From Cronobacter dublinensis subsp. dublinensis LMG 23823 (GTDB taxonomy: Bacteria; Pseudomonadota; Gammaproteobacteria; Enterobacterales; Enterobacteriaceae): a stretch of 64,000 nucleotides of DNA. Made by a program: the position numbers and the translations under genes. Where the stretch lies: assembly GCF_001277235.1 (NCBI RefSeq), contig NZ_CP012266.1, positions 992,001 through 1,056,000 on the forward strand, written 5' to 3'. A model generated the notes under the pieces. The model searched no databases. It had not been told where the DNA came from and worked only from the letters and a program-made list of their open reading frames with translations. Positions 61,612 through 64,000 of this stretch are shown in pieces; within the stretch, counting starts at the first letter, position 1, and every line of letters starts with the position of its first letter.

Positions 61612-61882
61612 CCGCCCCTCCGGCGGCAGGTGCCAGCGTGACGCTGCGCTTACCGCCAGTCTGAAAAAACGTGCCTGCCGTTTTGCATCACACCTTTCAT
61701 CCAAAACTAATGTTAACGATACGTTATGATTAACCACAGCAGCAGGCGCGGCGGTGGTTTTTTGTCACGGTGCGGCGCCGGAAAGCTGCTACGCTTGTTG
61801 ATTCCCCCTTCGCTTGCGCTCAAGTTTTGGGCAAAGGGTGCCGTTATTAATGTGAGAAGCTGTAAAAAAAGGCGATAAGAAA

Positions 61883-62560
61883 ATGCGTGCGACTCTGGCG
61901 ATACTCACCATCGGCGTTGTGCCTGTCAGCGAGGTTCTGCCGCTGTTAACGGAACATATTGATGAACAGCAAATCACCCATCTGAGTCTCATGGGCAAGC
62001 TGTCGCGCGAGGAAGCGCTGGCGGATTACGGCGTTTCTGGCGACGAAGAGACGCTTATCACCATGCTGAGCGACGGCGAAAAAGCGACGGTATCGAAAGC
62101 CAAAACCGAAAGGGCGCTGCAAAGCGTTATCGAAGTGCTCGATAACCAGGGTTATGACGTCATTTTACTGATGAGCACGCAGCGCTTTTCTGGTCTGCGT
62201 GCGCGCAATGCGATGCTGCTGGAGCCGGATCGCATCATTCCGCCGCTGGTGGCGTCGATTGTCGACGGGCATCAGGTCGGCATCATTTTGCCTGTCCCGG
62301 AGTTAATGCCAGCGCAGGCCCGGAAGTGGCAGGTGCTTGAAAACCCGCCGCACTATTCGCTGGCGAATCCCTTTTACGGCACGGAAGATGAGTTGATTGG
62401 CGCGGGGCGCGATCTGCTGGCGCAAGGGGCGGATGTTCTGCTGCTCGACTGCCTCGGTTTCCATCAAAAACACCGCGATTTGCTGCAAAAGGCGCTGGAT
62501 GTGCCGGTGCTCCTCAGCAATGTGCTGGTGGCGCGGCTTGCCTCCGAACTCCTTGTCTGA
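61883..62560 (+). CDS. aroM: AroM family protein
   Basis: 225 residues. 'TLAILTIGVVPVSEVLPLL' N-terminus, Rossmann-like; 'LMSTQRFSGLRARNAMLLEPDRIIPPLV' and 'LLDCLGFHQKHR' follow AroM. Function unknown; in E. coli co-regulated with aroL. Confidence 0.92.
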   Translation: MRATLAILTIGVVPVSEVLPLLTEHIDEQQITHLSLMGKLSREEALADYGVSGDEETLITMLSDGEKATVSKAKTERALQSVIEVLDNQGYDVILLMSTQRFSGLRARNAMLLEPDRIIPPLVASIVDGHQVGIILPVPELMPAQARKWQVLENPPHYSLANPFYGTEDELIGAGRDLLAQGADVLLLDCLGFHQKHRDLLQKALDVPVLLSNVLVARLASELLV

Positions 62561-62643
62561 GCGGGCGTCACAATTTACGTGACAGCCCTCAGGCTGGCCC
62601 TCTATATTGTTTTTCCAACCATTTTTTCGATAAGGGCCTGCTT

Positions 62644-62928
62644 ATGCTTCAGAGTAATGACTACTTCTCCGGTAAAGTGAAATCTATCGGCTTCACCAGC
62701 AGCAGCACAGGCCGCGCCAGTGTGGGCGTGATGGCGGAGGGCGAGTACACGTTTGGTACCGCGCAGCCGGAAGAGATGACGGTGATTAGCGGCGCGCTGA
62801 ACGTGCTGCTGCCGGGCGAAACCGAATGGAAAACGTATGAGGCGGGGCAGGTATTTCACGTGCCGGGACACAGCGAATTTCATTTGCAGGTGGCTGAGCC
62901 GACGTCGTATCTCTGCCGTTACCTGTAA
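62644..62928 (+). CDS. ppnP: Pyrimidine/purine nucleoside phosphorylase PpnP
   Basis: 94 residues, single cupin ('MLQSNDYFSGKVKSIGF', 'VISGALNVLLPGETEWKTYEAGQVFHVPGHSEFHLQV'). It phosphorolyses several nucleosides. Formerly yaiE. Confidence 0.94.
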   Translation: MLQSNDYFSGKVKSIGFTSSSTGRASVGVMAEGEYTFGTAQPEEMTVISGALNVLLPGETEWKTYEAGQVFHVPGHSEFHLQVAEPTSYLCRYL

Positions 62929-62961
62929 TGGCGCCGCCCCGGACGGGGCGACGCGAATGCA

Positions 62962-63873
62962 TCAGCGTTGGGCTTCGCCGCCCAGCGCTTCCACTAAGTT
63001 CTGGATAAGCGCCGCCAGTTCGCCGGTCATCAGCGTGAAATCGGCGTCAAAGCGCTGTGCCACATCTTCACGCGCGATGTCGTCGTTCTGATCGCGCAGT
63101 TCATCGGCGAATTTCAGGCGCTTGAGCGAGCCGTCGTCGCACAGCATAAACTGCACGCGCTGCTGCCAGTCGAGCGCCAGTTTGGTGACCACTTTGCCCG
63201 CTTCGATATGCACCGCGATTTCATCGCTGACCAGCTCCTGCTTTTTACAGCGGATCACGCCGCCGTCTTCGAGGATAGCCTTAAGCTCCGCTTCGTCGAG
63301 CAGCTGAAAACCCTGCGGCACGTTGTTCGCGCGCACCCACTCGGTGAGCGTCAGCTCAATCGGGTTTTCCAGCGTCAGCGGTACGACCGGCAGCGAGCCG
63401 AGGCTTTTGCGCAGCAGCGCCAGCGTGTCTTCCGCTTTTTTGGCGCTGGCGCAGTCCACCACGATAAGCCCGCTGGCGGTGTCTATCCACATCATCGTCT
63501 GGCTGAAGCGGCTGAACGCGCGCGGCAGCAGCGAGTGCAGCACTTCATCTTTCAGCGAATCTTTTTCCGTCTTTTTCAGCTTGCGGCCCTGGTCGGCCTC
63601 CAGACGGGCGATTTTCGCCTCCAGCGCCTGTTTAATTACCGGCGTCGGCAGAATTTTCTCTTCTTTGCGCGCGCAAATGACAATCTGACCGTTGGCGACA
63701 TGAGTCAGCGCGTCGCTGCCGCCGCCGATTGGCGGGACCCAGCCGGTTTTCGCCATATCCTGGCTGCCGCACGGGGTGAAGGTAAACGCCGCTAACTGCT
63801 TTTCCATCTCATCGGCACGCAGCGCCGCGTCGCGGTTTAAACGGTAAACCATTAAATTTTTGAACCACAGCAT
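62962..63873 (-). CDS. rdgC: Recombination-associated protein RdgC
   Basis: 303 residues, as in E. coli, from ATG 63873 (MLWFKNLMVYRL); the longer frame to 63912 has no support. 'GSQDMAKTGWVPP' and 'KLKKTEKDSLKDEVLHSLLPRAFSRFSQTMMWID' are near-identical to E. coli. It is a DNA-binding ring protein that limits RecA action. Confidence 0.96.
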   Translation of the reverse strand: MLWFKNLMVYRLNRDAALRADEMEKQLAAFTFTPCGSQDMAKTGWVPPIGGGSDALTHVANGQIVICARKEEKILPTPVIKQALEAKIARLEADQGRKLKKTEKDSLKDEVLHSLLPRAFSRFSQTMMWIDTASGLIVVDCASAKKAEDTLALLRKSLGSLPVVPLTLENPIELTLTEWVRANNVPQGFQLLDEAELKAILEDGGVIRCKKQELVSDEIAVHIEAGKVVTKLALDWQQRVQFMLCDDGSLKRLKFADELRDQNDDIAREDVAQRFDADFTLMTGELAALIQNLVEALGGEAQR

Positions 63874-64000
63874 GTTGATTTCCACGGCCTGGTAGTTAAA
63901 CGCAGCGGGCATGATAACGAATCAGCCGCGGCGTTTCATTGCCTTTCACGGGCAGGTTATCTACTCTCCAGGTAAGTCATTGAATATGAGGAAGCAGACG
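63874..64000. other. Divergent promoter region after rdgC
   Basis: Holds the rdgC promoter and, at 63989–63993, a ribosome-site-like gagga just before the window end. The next plus-strand gene (mak in E. coli) probably starts just outside the window. Confidence 0.45.

Overview
The window is a gammaproteobacterial chromosome segment from the Enterobacteriaceae. High coding GC, the conserved gene order hemB–autotransporter–iprA–ampH–sbmA–yaiW–yaiY–yaiZ–ddlA–iraP–proC–yaiI–aroL–yaiA–aroM–ppnP–rdgC, and close protein identity to E. coli counterparts show this. The accessory content (short eat-eutBC cluster, SulP plus carbonic anhydrase, phenolic acid decarboxylase, no phoA-psiF-dgcC after iraP) suggests Cronobacter or a near relative. 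The genus is an inference from memory of gene content, not a computed match. There are no rRNA or tRNA genes, no CRISPR array and no complete insertion sequence.

Left part (1–25 kb). This holds the 3' end of a PhoX-type phosphatase gene, a metNIQ methionine importer, and a small AT-richer island carrying a putative HExxH zinc-peptidase toxin with a lipoprotein partner behind a perfect palindrome. A GH15 glucoamylase-like enzyme, padC with a divergent LysR gene, two tandem YdcZ/DUF606 transporters with another LysR gene, and an AI-2E family permease follow. Next come a carbonic anhydrase–SulP operon, a degenerate EAL-HDOD protein, a Nudix–DUF4406 pair, a DeoR regulator, a P-loop kinase-like protein and lpxP. 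The part ends with eat-eutB-eutC (no microcompartment genes) and a ZapE/AFG1-like ATPase.

Middle part (25–42 kb). A complete, easily missed hok/sok type I toxin–antitoxin locus lies between the AFG1-like gene and a cydB-like gene. Next is a four-gene minus-strand operon: formate dehydrogenase alpha subunit, DUF1641 protein, and the two subunits of a cyanide-insensitive-type bd oxidase. Then come mmuPM with MetJ boxes, tauABCD, asr with an RstA-like box, a long PlsC-GNAT acyltransferase, hemB and a CinA-type amidohydrolase.

Right part (42–64 kb). This is the syntenic core from a large autotransporter to rdgC. Lineage-specific insertions are an isochorismatase-family gene (ampH/sbmA), an extensin-like gene and an MdtG-like MFS gene (ddlA/iraP), araE with an AraC half-site (iraP/proC), and a membrane-protein pair including a DUF421 gene (proC/yaiI). 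Observations most worth follow-up are the toxin/immunity-like pair, the hok/sok locus, the switchable hairpins over the lpxP start, and the formate dehydrogenase–bd oxidase operon.
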